From positions 1-23,695 of the forward strand of contig CALESY010000087.1 of the NCBI GenBank assembly GCA_937919945.1: DNA of 23,695 nucleotides, read 5' to 3'. Within the stretch, counting starts at the first letter, position 1. Each line of letters opens with the position of its first letter. The notes under the pieces were generated by a model, which saw only the letters and a list, made by a program, of their open reading frames with translations, had not been told where the DNA came from and made no database searches. Below, one piece after another: positions 1-8,121 of the stretch. Made by a program: the position numbers and the translations under genes. The stretch is from an uncultured Chitinophagaceae bacterium. GTDB lineage: Bacteria; Bacteroidota; Bacteroidia; Chitinophagales; Chitinophagaceae.

Positions 1-19
1 GGTTTCCTTTTTTAGCCAT
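1..19 (-). CDS. rpmG: 50S ribosomal protein L33, N-terminal fragment
   Basis: The complement of the first 19 bases reads ATG GCT AAA AAA GGA AAC, giving MAKKGN, the usual start of bacterial L33, a small protein of the large ribosomal subunit near the exit site. The gene runs off the left edge, so only six codons are visible. It lies directly downstream of rpmB on the same strand (36 bases apart). The rpmB-rpmG pair is widely conserved, and this context is most of the support for the call. Confidence 0.75.
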
Positions 20-55
20 TGCTGTGTGCGTTTATTACTTTACTTACTTAATTAC

Positions 56-292
56 TTAGATTTTCTGACCTTGTGCGCGCAATTCTTTAACAACAGTCAA
101 CAGACCGTTTTTATTGATTGTGCGGATAGCATCAGTAGTCAATTTCAATGTAACCCAACGGTCTTCTTCAGCCAGGAAGAAACGCTTTACCTGCAAGTTA
201 GGCAGGAAGCGGCGCTTAGCCTTCTTGTTAGAGAAAGATATTTTGTGACCTGTTACGGGTTTTCTGCCTGTTACCTGACAAACGCGTGCCAT
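56..292 (-). CDS. rpmB: 50S ribosomal protein L28
   Basis: This 78-residue protein matches L28 in length and sequence. It starts MARVCQVTGRKPVTGHKISF and has the basic NKKAKRRFLPNLQ stretch (about residues 23-35) and the conserved LTTDAIRTINKNGL segment (about 51-64). L28 is a structural protein of the large ribosomal subunit. It is the first visible gene of a leftward operon that continues into rpmG. A Bacteroidota-type promoter element (TACCTTTG on the minus strand, 313-320) lies about 20 bases upstream of the ATG, so this is likely the operon start. Nothing unusual is seen. Confidence 0.97.
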   Translation of the reverse strand: MARVCQVTGRKPVTGHKISFSNKKAKRRFLPNLQVKRFFLAEEDRWVTLKLTTDAIRTINKNGLLTVVKELRAQGQKI

Positions 293-312
293 TCTTTTAA
301 AATTTAGGACTG

Positions 313-348
313 CAAAGGTAGTAAAAAATCAAAATTAAAAAGCCAAAA
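313..348 (-). promoter_or_regulatory. Bacteroidota-type promoter for rpmB-rpmG
   Basis: The minus strand reads TACCTTTG at 320-313, an exact match to the Bacteroidota -7 consensus TAnnTTTG. A TTTTG stretch at 348-344 could serve as the -33 element, with a spacer of about 23 bases, a little longer than usual. Transcription would start near 309, giving a leader of roughly 17 bases. The same 8-mer precedes bshB1 and rplK. No start site has been measured here. Confidence 0.65.
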
Positions 349-383
349 TCTAAAAATAAATTTGAAAAACAAGGCTTTAAACG

Positions 384-413
384 CCCGATTGGGGATAATT
401 ATGCCAAATCGGG
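384..413 (-). terminator. Possible hairpin terminator of bshB1
   Basis: CCCGATT (384-390) pairs with AATCGGG (407-413). After one mismatch, GG (392-393) pairs with CC (404-405), leaving a loop of ten bases. The bshB1 stop codon (399-401, complement) lies in the loop. On the minus strand the hairpin is followed by a weak, broken T-rich stretch, so termination may be partial. It sits between bshB1 and the promoter of rpmB. Confidence 0.4.
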
Positions 414-1130
414 TAGCAAAAGTGTATCCAGGCTTGCCAAACCGAGGGTGTTTTCAGATACAAAGCCCTCTCCGAAGGCGGTACCTATGCGCTTACCAAG
501 GAGCAAAGAACGCGCCTCTATGCTTTCTAAAAACCCGCTTTGGGATATATACGTGAGCGGTTCTGCAGAGGTGGGATCGTGAAACTGGCTTTTGTAGGCT
601 TTGATGGCTTCCATTTTAGTAGCATGGGTGTCGCTTACATCTACAATAAAATCAGGCTCAATAAACCTATCCTGTATCATATGATACACTCTTTTGGGCC
701 GCCATGCAGCCTGTGGTGTGTCATCTAGCGTGGTTTCTATTTTGCGTAGCCCAGACAGGAAGGATGCGTCGGCAATCAGCTTACCTGCCTTACCATGGTC
801 GGGGTGGCGGTCTGTAATGGCATTAGCTATTACTATTTCGGGTTGGTATTTACGTATGTATTGTATCAGCTTCAATTGGTGGGCTTCGTCATTTACGATA
901 AAGCCATCGCGCATGCCCATGTTTTCGCGTACTGCCATACCCATTATACGGGCTGCATCTGCCGCTTCTTGAAGGCGTAGCTGTGGTGTACCGCGTGTAC
1001 CTAGTTCGCCGGCAGTAAGGTCTATAATGCCCACTTGCTGCCCCATACGGGCGTGTTTGATGAGTGTGCCTGCGGCACTTAGTTCAATATCGTCGGGGTG
1101 GACGGCAATGGCAAGAATATGAAGCTTCAC
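399..1130 (-). CDS. bshB1: Bacillithiol biosynthesis deacetylase BshB1
   Basis: This 243-residue protein of the PIG-L/LmbE zinc deacetylase family removes the acetyl group from GlcNAc-malate, the second step of bacillithiol synthesis, in the cytoplasm. The zinc and catalytic motif HPDD is at residues 11-14 with E16 following, and the second motif RHPDHGKA is at 108-115. The ELGTRGTPQ segment (about 42-50) and the C-terminal GEGF are typical of the BshB1 branch. Length and start fit the family. A TACCTTTG promoter element lies about 24 bases upstream of the ATG, so it is probably transcribed on its own. The bshA and bshC genes for the other steps are not in the window. Confidence 0.92.
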   Translation of the reverse strand: MKLHILAIAVHPDDIELSAAGTLIKHARMGQQVGIIDLTAGELGTRGTPQLRLQEAADAARIMGMAVRENMGMRDGFIVNDEAHQLKLIQYIRKYQPEIVIANAITDRHPDHGKAGKLIADASFLSGLRKIETTLDDTPQAAWRPKRVYHMIQDRFIEPDFIVDVSDTHATKMEAIKAYKSQFHDPTSAEPLTYISQSGFLESIEARSLLLGKRIGTAFGEGFVSENTLGLASLDTLLLPDLA

Positions 1131-1153
1131 GTCTGTTGAAGTTAATGAGTTTG

Positions 1154-1161
1154 CAAAGGTA
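1154..1161 (-). promoter_or_regulatory. -7 promoter element upstream of bshB1
   Basis: The minus strand reads TACCTTTG followed by C, an exact TAnnTTTG match 23 bases upstream of the bshB1 start codon and identical to the elements before rpmB and rplK. No good -33 TTG is seen at normal spacing. A start site near 1150 would give a leader of about 20 bases. Confidence 0.55.
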
Positions 1162-1229
1162 TTAATATTGACAAAACTAGCTGTATAGCGGTGTTCTATG
1201 TTACTATCAGATAAATCAGAGGACGCGGT

Positions 1230-1886
1230 TTATGTCTTTCTCTTAGCATGCATCAGTGCGTTTTGCCGCTGGTATTTGTATTTGTAGTAGTAATTTGCTT
1301 CGAGGTCGGTAACGATGGTTTCTATTTCTCTATCGCGGTCTTCGGGGTCGTATTCACGCTTCAGGTTGTTGCTGAATATGAGGGCTACCGATTGCCATAC
1401 TACGGCAGAGAACCCACCTTTCAACTCGCGGATGATGCTGTAGCAGTTCTTGCCCGTCTGCCTGTTAATGAGTTTTACCAATAGCTGCCCTTGTGTGATG
1501 GTCAGTTCTTCCAGCTCGCCTTTAAAACGTTTGTTCAGCTCTTTCTCAACTTTCTTCAGGTACTCTTTGCGCTTCTTTTTATCGTCGCTGTATTTCTCAA
1601 GGTTCACATCCACATCTTTTAGCACCTCTGCCGCTACTATGGCGTATGGGTACACCTTATAAATGTTATAACGCAGCCTGTCTTGCTTGGCACGCATACG
1701 GGCAAGATGACGGGGTAGTTTACCTGTTTTTTCTACCTCTTCCAGATATACCATAGCAAAAGTATCTGCCCCTACAACAATACCGCCTAGTAATATAGTA
1801 TCATTCACCCCCTGCTGTGCAGAGGCGTTGCTGCTCTTAGCAATTAGAGAGATAAACAAAAGAATATATAAGAAATGCTTACGCAT
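1230..1886 (-). CDS. DUF4294 domain-containing secreted protein
   Basis: This is a 218-residue protein with a signal peptide (about residues 1-23, ending ASA-Q). The rest matches my memory of the DUF4294 family of Bacteroidota. It has the VYLEEVEKTGKLPRHLARMRA region (about 46-66), a highly charged lysine-rich stretch (about 98-120), and the segment with YSIIRELKGGFSAVVWQSVA (about 148-167) and YDPEDRDREIE. The function of the family is not known. It is probably periplasmic or attached to the outer membrane. It is read leftwards, 99 bases before bshB1, with no clear terminator between, so read-through into bshB1 is possible. Confidence 0.85.
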   Translation of the reverse strand: MRKHFLYILLFISLIAKSSNASAQQGVNDTILLGGIVVGADTFAMVYLEEVEKTGKLPRHLARMRAKQDRLRYNIYKVYPYAIVAAEVLKDVDVNLEKYSDDKKKRKEYLKKVEKELNKRFKGELEELTITQGQLLVKLINRQTGKNCYSIIRELKGGFSAVVWQSVALIFSNNLKREYDPEDRDREIETIVTDLEANYYYKYKYQRQNALMHAKRKT

Positions 1887-2002
1887 GTGCTTATGTAAAT
1901 TTCCGCAATTCTTCGCTTAATTGCTATAATAAAACCATAAAATTTCAGAAAATATAAGCCTGTAGCATAGGGGTTTGGCACGTATTTAGCTGTCTATTGT
2001 CA

Positions 2003-2010
2003 TAACTTTG
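2003..2010 (+). promoter_or_regulatory. -7 promoter element for the lipoprotein-to-purQ run
   Basis: TAACTTTG followed by CA matches the Bacteroidota -7 consensus TAnnTTTG exactly and lies 22 bases before the ATG at 2033. The nearest TTG upstream (1975-1977) is 25 bases away, longer than ideal. A start site near 2014 supports ATG 2033 over the alternative at 2018, which would leave almost no leader. Confidence 0.6.
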
Positions 2011-2032
2011 CACATTGATGCACAAAGACGGT

Positions 2033-2287
2033 ATGAAAGGTCTAGTAACGATAGCTTGTTTGGTATTATTGGCTTCTTGCGCTAAGGAAGAGCGTACGTT
2101 GACACAAAAAGAAATAAAAGCCAAGGCAGATTCTATTATTGCCACCAAAGTGCCAAGCCTTGAAGAACAGGCAGCGATAGACTTGGATGCCCGTATGTCT
2201 ATAGAAGTAAAGGCTAAAACAGACTCGATAGTTAATGCGTATCTGCAAAAACAAGATTCCCTGACACCATCCGTTAATGAGCGATAA
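2033..2287 (+). CDS. Small lipoprotein of unknown function
   Basis: The 84-residue product starts MKGLVTIACLVLLASCAKEE: a short lipoprotein signal with the lipobox LASC and the lipidated cysteine at residue 16. The mature part is highly charged, probably helical, and repeats an alanine/lysine/aspartate-serine-isoleucine pattern twice (IKAKADSIIATKVPS and VKAKTDSIVNAYLQK). This suggests two related helices or a coiled coil. I recognise no family. The start at 2033 is preferred because upstream codons only add residues before the signal peptide and crowd the promoter. Its end overlaps the next gene by 11 bases, suggesting coupled translation. Confidence 0.75.
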   Translation: MKGLVTIACLVLLASCAKEERTLTQKEIKAKADSIIATKVPSLEEQAAIDLDARMSIEVKAKTDSIVNAYLQKQDSLTPSVNER

Positions 2288-2687
2288 TAGCCAACCGGTA
2301 CTGTATTTCGATGGTGTATGCAACCTTTGCAATGCCATGGTGCAACTGGTCATCAGAAAAGACAAAAAAGCAAAGTTCAGGTTTGCATCTTTGCAATCTG
2401 CAGCCGGTAAGGCTATTCTCCATCAATATCAGCAACAAAACAATAAAAACCCGGACAGCATTATACTGCAAAAAGATGGTCTGCTTTATGTAAAATCGAC
2501 TGCTGCATTGCATGTATTGTTGCTAATGGGCGGACTATATAAACTGGCGGTTATAGGGTTTGTGTTTCCACGCTTTATCAGGGATGCGGTGTACGATTTC
2601 ATTGCCAGGAACCGCTACAAATGGTTTGGTAAAAATGATAGCTGTATGGTGCCAACACCCCAACTGCAAAGCCGTTTTCTGGACTGA
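2277..2687 (+). CDS. DCC-family thiol-disulfide oxidoreductase (DUF393)
   Basis: This 136-residue protein has the family signature YFDGVCNLC (residues 10-18), with the CxxC pair C15/C18 preceded by aspartate, as in DCC proteins. Other family features are FRFASLQS (about 34-41), an S/T-rich ALHVLLLMGG helix in the middle, and the C-terminal DFIARNRYKWFGK segment. Members have a thioredoxin-like fold and are predicted thiol-disulfide oxidoreductases; their substrates are largely unknown. No signal peptide is seen, so it is likely cytoplasmic or membrane-associated. Its ATG lies inside the end of the lipoprotein gene (11-base overlap), so both are in one operon. Confidence 0.9.
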   Translation: MSDNSQPVLYFDGVCNLCNAMVQLVIRKDKKAKFRFASLQSAAGKAILHQYQQQNNKNPDSIILQKDGLLYVKSTAALHVLLLMGGLYKLAVIGFVFPRFIRDAVYDFIARNRYKWFGKNDSCMVPTPQLQSRFLD

Positions 2688-2733
2688 TATTTTTAACCTG
2701 TTTTTATCATCAATAGCTACTACATTTGAGTAT

Positions 2734-4176
2734 ATGAAAATATTGAAACTGCTGGTTGTTTTTTGTTTATTGGCATCAGGTAGGGGAGAAGCGCAGGAAG
2801 TATATTACTCTCAATACGAAAACTACGACTGGCGTACAGGCGATTACGCTATTGCAGGCAAGGTAAACGGTTTACAATATATCTACAGAAGCAATGCCAA
2901 TAACTATTATCTGGATGCTTATGACGATAATATGGAGAAAGTTGCCACAGTGGTGCTCGACTTTTTCTCAGGCAGGATATACGATACCCGTTTTGTAAAC
3001 TATGCCAACCAGATGGTAGTGCTGTACCAGTCGGTAGATGGTGGTAAAGTAACCCAATACGCCGCATTGCTGGATGATAAGGGCAGGTTGCTGAAACGCC
3101 CTGTAGTAATAGATGCTGCCAAACAAGCTTTCTTCGGCAATTCCAGAAACTACTTCCGTATGGCAGTATCTGAAGACAAAAAACGCATCATTGTATATGA
3201 AACCGATACCAAAGGCAATAAACTGGAAGTTGACTGTACATGGTTGGATGACCAACTGAATGTATTGAGCAAATGTCATACTTCATTTAACGCGGGTAAC
3301 TATCCGGAAACGGGCGAGGGACTGCTACATAATGATGGTACATTTTACCTGCCTACCTACACACCTACAGGCAGCCGTAGCTATGCCGATCAATTGTACT
3401 TGCTGGTATTGCCACAAACAGAAAGAAAATTTACCCCTAAAGAGTTGCCGCTCGATAATATGTATGCAGCAGGTACATACATGAAACTGGACAACGCGAA
3501 TGATAAAATATACATAGCAGGCTTTTATTCTGACAAGAAAGGCGGGCTATATGAGGGGGTGCTGTACACCTACTACAACCTGAAAACAGGCAGCTATGAG
3601 AAAGTCAAATTAATGAGTTTTGATGGCAATGAAGGGGCAATAGAAAAGACGAAGAAAAAAGCCCTGAGCGATTTTCAGGTACGCAACCTGATAGTGAAAA
3701 ACGATGGCGGCTTTGTACTGATAGCTGAAGACTTTTTTGTAACCAACCGTAGCAGTTATCAGCCGGGGTTTGGCTACTATTCGTTCTACTATCCTACCAT
3801 GGGGGCGTCTGTAAGAGAGTATAATTACCGAGATATTATGGCGATGTCTTATGATGGTGAAGGTAACGGGCAGTGGCGTTCTTTTATCCGTAAAGACCAA
3901 TATTCTCAGGAAGATGGCGGTATGTTTTCTTCTTTTGCTATGATAAATACAGGTGGCGCGCTTGGCTTTATGTTCAACGACTTTAATACTGTGCGTTCCA
4001 AAATACAATTAGCAACCCTTGATGCAGATGGTAAAGTAGCCATGCAATCGTTGGGGGCAGCCAATGGCAATGATGCAGACTGGATGCCAAGGCAGGCAAA
4101 ACAAGTAGCATCGAGAGAATTAATTGTGCCTTGTTTAAGGAAAAGGCAAATCTGCTTTGCCAAAATTGTATTTTAG
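2734..4176 (+). CDS. Secreted protein of unknown function, possible beta-propeller
   Basis: The 480-residue product starts with a signal peptide (MKILKLLVVFCLLASGRGEAQ, residues 1-21). The mature protein is rich in tyrosine, asparagine and glycine. It has repeated segments in which an aromatic strand is followed by D-x-D/N-G turns and a further strand (for example LLDDKGRLLKRP, VLYTYYNLKTGSYEKV, IVKNDGGFVLIAEDFF, MSYDGEGNGQWRSF and ATLDADGKVAMQS). This pattern resembles beta-propeller blades. I recognise no named family or enzyme motif. There is no type IX secretion tail, so it is probably periplasmic. The reading frame is open back to 2560, but that extension would overlap the DCC gene and bury the signal peptide. 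The DUF6427 gene follows after 15 bases. Confidence 0.75.
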   Translation: MKILKLLVVFCLLASGRGEAQEVYYSQYENYDWRTGDYAIAGKVNGLQYIYRSNANNYYLDAYDDNMEKVATVVLDFFSGRIYDTRFVNYANQMVVLYQSVDGGKVTQYAALLDDKGRLLKRPVVIDAAKQAFFGNSRNYFRMAVSEDKKRIIVYETDTKGNKLEVDCTWLDDQLNVLSKCHTSFNAGNYPETGEGLLHNDGTFYLPTYTPTGSRSYADQLYLLVLPQTERKFTPKELPLDNMYAAGTYMKLDNANDKIYIAGFYSDKKGGLYEGVLYTYYNLKTGSYEKVKLMSFDGNEGAIEKTKKKALSDFQVRNLIVKNDGGFVLIAEDFFVTNRSSYQPGFGYYSFYYPTMGASVREYNYRDIMAMSYDGEGNGQWRSFIRKDQYSQEDGGMFSSFAMINTGGALGFMFNDFNTVRSKIQLATLDADGKVAMQSLGAANGNDADWMPRQAKQVASRELIVPCLRKRQICFAKIVF

Positions 4177-4191
4177 CCCAAAATAAGCTGA

Positions 4192-5175
4192 GTGCTACCA
4201 TTAGTCCGTAATAACAGCCCGTATACTGTTATTGTATTACTGATATTTACTTTGATTGTAAAGCTACAGGCATTGGGTAGCCCCATGGTGCCTTTTGTGC
4301 CCGAACAGCATGTACTTTTCCAGACAATCATCAACATACTCAACTATGTATTGCGCGGCAATGCGTTTGCCTATACCATGCTGGGTGCGGTTATGGTATT
4401 TGCACAAGCATTATATCTCAATAGCATATTTGTCAACAATAAATTGGCAGGTAAACCCAATTATACAACAGCATTTTTATATATCGTTTTTACATCCATT
4501 ATGCCTGAGTTTACCTACTTCAGCGAGATACTATTGCTTAACTGGTGTGTTATTGGCGGCATAGGTTTGCTGATAGGTTTTCATCAAACGAATAAACCGA
4601 GGATGCATGTGTTCAATACAGGTTTTGTATTCAGCATAGCAGCGTTACTGCATTTTCAGTCTGTTGCGTATTTTATAGTACTCTTTGCAGCCTTATTGTT
4701 GTTGCGGAGCTTTAACCCGGGCGAATGGGCAGTTGCGGTGGTTGGTTATCTGACACCTGTATACCTGTACACCGGTACTTTGTTTCTTTTCGATAAGCTG
4801 GACACTATGCAGTATATGCTGCAATTAGGCATATCCTTGCCGGGCAATATCAAAGACCCGTTGTTTGTGTTTGGTACTATTACAGGCATATTGGTTTTGT
4901 TTGTAATGGGTATATATGCCCTGCAAGATTGGCTGGTACGGGGCGGGGTATACATCCGCCGTATGTGGACAACTATTGCTACCATGTTTTTACTATCCAT
5001 AGTGGTGGCCATAAGTACAGATATATCTGAAAAGAGTATATGGTTGGTGGTAATGCCTGCCATAGCCTTGGTAGTAACCCCGGCACTTATGGTTGAAAAA
5101 ACTAAATGGTTTAGTAATTTTGCCTTTTATTTTTCGCTACTGTTATTGGTGTTTTGCCAACTGACTGTCAACTAA
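4192..5175 (+). CDS. DUF6427-like polytopic inner-membrane protein
   Basis: The 327-residue protein is almost entirely hydrophobic, with about nine or ten membrane segments and few charged loops. The GTG start at 4192 gives MLPLVRNNSPYTVIVLLIF. The RNNSPYxV opening followed by a helix is what I remember for DUF6427 proteins of Bacteroidota, which supports the non-ATG start. The function is unknown; general architecture recalls glycosyltransferase-like or transporter-like membrane proteins, but no motif proves this. It lies 15 bases after the secreted protein gene and 21 bases before purQ, so it is probably co-transcribed with both. Confidence 0.7.
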   Translation: MLPLVRNNSPYTVIVLLIFTLIVKLQALGSPMVPFVPEQHVLFQTIINILNYVLRGNAFAYTMLGAVMVFAQALYLNSIFVNNKLAGKPNYTTAFLYIVFTSIMPEFTYFSEILLLNWCVIGGIGLLIGFHQTNKPRMHVFNTGFVFSIAALLHFQSVAYFIVLFAALLLLRSFNPGEWAVAVVGYLTPVYLYTGTLFLFDKLDTMQYMLQLGISLPGNIKDPLFVFGTITGILVLFVMGIYALQDWLVRGGVYIRRMWTTIATMFLLSIVVAISTDISEKSIWLVVMPAIALVVTPALMVEKTKWFSNFAFYFSLLLLVFCQLTVN

Positions 5176-5196
5176 CTAACATATTAACTACAGATA

Positions 5197-5889
5197 ATGA
5201 AATTCGGAATTGTTGTTTTCCCCGGCTCTAATTGCGACAGGGATATGATGCATGCTTTACAGGATGATTTGAAACAGGAAGTGGTGATGCTGTGGCACAA
5301 AGACAACGACCTGAGTAGTTTTACAACAGATGATTGTATTGTATTGCCGGGTGGCTTTTCTTATGGCGACTACTTGCGTTGCGGAGCGTTAGCACGTTTC
5401 AGCCCGCTGATGGAAGAGGTCATAAAATTTGCCAACAAGGGCGGTAAAGTGTTGGGCGTTTGCAATGGTTTCCAGATACTGTGCGAATCGGGTTTGTTGC
5501 CCGGTGTGTTGCTGCTGAATGACCATCAGAAATTTACCTGCAAAAACGTGTACATCAAAGCAGCAACCGATAGCAATTTTGTGGGTAAAAATGCGGGTAA
5601 TACACCACGCAAAATACCTGTAGCACATGGCGAAGGGCGTTATGTAGCAGATGCGGCTACTATAGAAAAACTGACAGCGAATAACCAAATCGTTTTCCAC
5701 TATTGCGATGAGAATGGTGAAGTGCATATCAATTCAAACCCCAATGGTACTACCAACAATATAGCAGGCATCTGTAATGAAGGGCGTAATGTGTTTGGCA
5801 TGATGCCACACCCTGAACGTGCCTGCAGCGATGCACTGAATAATATAGATGGTAGGGCTATACTGGAAGCATTTGCTAAAATGAATTAA
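5197..5889 (+). CDS. purQ: Phosphoribosylformylglycinamidine synthase subunit PurQ (glutaminase)
   Basis: This 230-residue class I glutamine amidotransferase supplies ammonia to PurL for the conversion of FGAR to FGAM in purine synthesis, in the cytoplasm. The nucleophile lies in GVCNGFQIL (C89). The other triad residues are H205 and E207 in MMPHPERA, and the oxyanion region is PGGFSYGDYLRCGALAR (about 51-67). Length and start (MKFGIVVFPGSNCDRD) are normal for a small PurQ, which needs separate PurL and PurS. Neither partner is in the window. It is the last gene of a close run starting at 2033; no terminator is visible in the 80 bases before dsbD. Confidence 0.96.
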   Translation: MKFGIVVFPGSNCDRDMMHALQDDLKQEVVMLWHKDNDLSSFTTDDCIVLPGGFSYGDYLRCGALARFSPLMEEVIKFANKGGKVLGVCNGFQILCESGLLPGVLLLNDHQKFTCKNVYIKAATDSNFVGKNAGNTPRKIPVAHGEGRYVADAATIEKLTANNQIVFHYCDENGEVHINSNPNGTTNNIAGICNEGRNVFGMMPHPERACSDALNNIDGRAILEAFAKMN

Positions 5890-5969
5890 CATAAAGCTTC
5901 CTTAAAGTCGCCAACCCGACCAAACGAAATAATTAAATCAAGTTTCTTTACACAAGTAAAGCCCCCGTA

Positions 5970-8057
5970 ATGAGCATTAAACTAAAATCGTTCCTGCTGT
6001 TATTCAGCTTCTTTGCATTATCACCTGCATTTGCACAGATAATAGAAGACCCCACTGTATGGACAATAACTGCTAAAAAGAAAAGCGGTAACCAGTACGA
6101 TTTGGTTTTTCATGTAGATGTGAAGAACAACTGGCACATCTATTCATTAGACCCCGGTGGTGATGGTAGCTTTCTACCGCCCGATTTTCGTTTGGATAAA
6201 TCTACACGATATAAAGTAAATGGTAAGATTACAGAGAAAGGAAAGAAGATAGATGAAACAATAGAAGATATAGGTACCGTACACTATTACAAGAATGTAG
6301 ATTATATAGTACCCATAACAGTAGATACGAATGGTAAGATAACAGGTAAGTATGAATACATGACCTGTAACGACCAAGGTTGCTTGCCACCCAAGACCAA
6401 GAAATTTTCGGTAGATGTGAATGACCCTGAACTACCCAACGCTGTAACTACAACAACAGAAGACACCGCCGTAGCAGCACCAGCAGATACTCAAAAAAAA
6501 ACTGAAGTAGCACCCGTAGCGACTACTACAGATAAGAAAGATGGTGATGGTACAACTAAAGAAGAACAGAAGTCTTTGTTGTGGTTGTTCTTCGCTGCCT
6601 TAGGTGGTGGTTTACTTGCAGTACTGACACCATGTGTATATTCGATGATACCTATAACTGTGAGCTTCTTTACAAAAAGAAGTAAAAGCAGGGCAGAGGG
6701 GATACGTAATGCGATATACTACTCACTTTCTATCATCATCATTTTTACATTATTAGGTGTATTGATTTCAGCGACATTCGGTGCAAACGCGTTGAATAAT
6801 CTTTCTACCAACTGGATAGCCAACCTGTTTTTCTTTGCCATATTCGTGATATTCGGTATCTCATTTTTGGGTGCGTTTGAAATCACATTACCATCTTCAT
6901 GGACGAGTAAGACTGACTCTAAAGCAGGTCTTACAAGTTTTGGTGGTATCTTCTTTATGGCACTGACATTAGTTATTGTATCATTTTCATGTACAGGCCC
7001 TATTGTTGGCCCGTTGTTGGTGTTAACCAGTAAGGGCGGGTTAGTTGGTCCTGCTATTGGCATGTTTGGTTTCTCTGTAGGGTTGGCATTACCGTTTGCA
7101 TTGTTCGCCATCTTCCCTGGTATGCTCAATAAAATGGCTACAGGTGGCGGATGGATGAATCAAGTGAAGGTAACACTAGGTTTTATTGAACTAATGCTTG
7201 CATTAAAGTTTCTCTCAAATGCAGACCTTGCAATGGGCTGGCGTTTGTTAGATAGAGAAATATTTATTGCCATATGGATAGTGTTGTCTGTACTGCTTGG
7301 TTTTTATTTGTTGGGCAAATTGAAATTATCGCATGACGATGCACCACCTAAAAATTTATACGGACAGGAATATGTTGGGTTAGTTAAATTATTTCTTGCC
7401 ATTACCATGTTCTCATTCGCAGTGTACTTAGTGCCTGGTATGTGGGGTGCTCCGCTTAATGGTATGAGCCAATTTGTACCACCAATCGGTACACAAGATT
7501 TTGTGTTGACAGAAGGTGGTAGCGGTACGACGCATAGCAGTGCTAATAGTGAAGTAGCACCTGTTAAGTATGTTGAAGAAATGAAGATATATGAACCACC
7601 AGTAGTTAAGAACCTGGGTTTAGTTACATACTTTGAATATGAAGAAGCACTGGCTGCTGCAAAGAAGCTCAAAAAACCGATCATGCTCGACTTTACAGGT
7701 ATCAACTGTGTGAACTGCCGTAAGATGGAATCGCAGGTGTGGAGTAAACCAGAGGTAGCTAAAAGATTGAAAGAAGATTTTATTGTTGCATCCTTGTATT
7801 GTGATTATGACAAGAAAGATTTGCCGAAAGAGCAACAGTATTTTTCTAAAATATTAGGTTCTGAAGTAGTTACTGTTGGTGATAGAAATGAAGATTTGCA
7901 GGCATCACAATTTGGTGCTAACTCTCAGCCATTCTACTTCTTTATAGACGAGAACGGTAACAAACTGGCAGATGAAGGGTATGGCTACGACCCTAACGTG
8001 CAGAAGTTTATAAACCATCTGGATAAGGTGAAAGAAAAATATAATCAAACTAAATAA
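5970..8057 (+). CDS. dsbD: Thiol:disulfide interchange protein DsbD
   Basis: This 695-residue, three-part protein carries reducing power across the inner membrane to periplasmic thiol proteins. A signal peptide (1-22) is followed by an N-terminal DsbD-alpha domain with C133 and C138 (MTCNDQGC) and a Thr/Ala-rich linker (about 158-200). The membrane domain has about eight segments, with C222 (LTPCVYSMIP) and C341 (SFSCTGPIVGP), the redox pair. The C-terminal thioredoxin domain has the CxxC motif C580-V-N-C583 in FTGINCVNCRKME. All six key cysteines are present, so it should be functional. It lies 80 bases after purQ and is followed by a terminator at 8063-8086. Parts of the gene are more AT-rich than purQ. 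Confidence 0.95.
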   Translation: MSIKLKSFLLLFSFFALSPAFAQIIEDPTVWTITAKKKSGNQYDLVFHVDVKNNWHIYSLDPGGDGSFLPPDFRLDKSTRYKVNGKITEKGKKIDETIEDIGTVHYYKNVDYIVPITVDTNGKITGKYEYMTCNDQGCLPPKTKKFSVDVNDPELPNAVTTTTEDTAVAAPADTQKKTEVAPVATTTDKKDGDGTTKEEQKSLLWLFFAALGGGLLAVLTPCVYSMIPITVSFFTKRSKSRAEGIRNAIYYSLSIIIIFTLLGVLISATFGANALNNLSTNWIANLFFFAIFVIFGISFLGAFEITLPSSWTSKTDSKAGLTSFGGIFFMALTLVIVSFSCTGPIVGPLLVLTSKGGLVGPAIGMFGFSVGLALPFALFAIFPGMLNKMATGGGWMNQVKVTLGFIELMLALKFLSNADLAMGWRLLDREIFIAIWIVLSVLLGFYLLGKLKLSHDDAPPKNLYGQEYVGLVKLFLAITMFSFAVYLVPGMWGAPLNGMSQFVPPIGTQDFVLTEGGSGTTHSSANSEVAPVKYVEEMKIYEPPVVKNLGLVTYFEYEEALAAAKKLKKPIMLDFTGINCVNCRKMESQVWSKPEVAKRLKEDFIVASLYCDYDKKDLPKEQQYFSKILGSEVVTVGDRNEDLQASQFGANSQPFYFFIDENGNKLADEGYGYDPNVQKFINHLDKVKEKYNQTK

Positions 8058-8062
8058 TAATG

Positions 8063-8086
8063 AAGGGGATGTTCAGTCATCCCTTT
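8063..8086 (+). terminator. Terminator of dsbD
   Basis: AAGGGGATG (8063-8071) pairs with CATCCCTTT (8078-8086) in a nine-pair stem with one G-T wobble and the loop TTCAGT. T-rich sequence (CGTTTTCTTGCTTTT) follows. It starts five bases after the dsbD stop codon. Confidence 0.65.
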
Positions 8087-8121
8087 CGTTTTCTTGCTTT
8101 TAGGATAAAAACCTAACGCGT

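Noticed and set aside
2721..2728. TACATTTG, an exact TAnnTTTG match
   Set aside because: It lies only six bases before the ATG at 2734, leaving almost no leader, and no -33 element is seen. The gene is more likely read from the upstream promoter.
2560..2733. Upstream extension of the secreted protein gene
   Set aside because: It overlaps the DCC gene in another frame and would place 58 residues before a clear signal peptide, so the start at 2734 is preferred.
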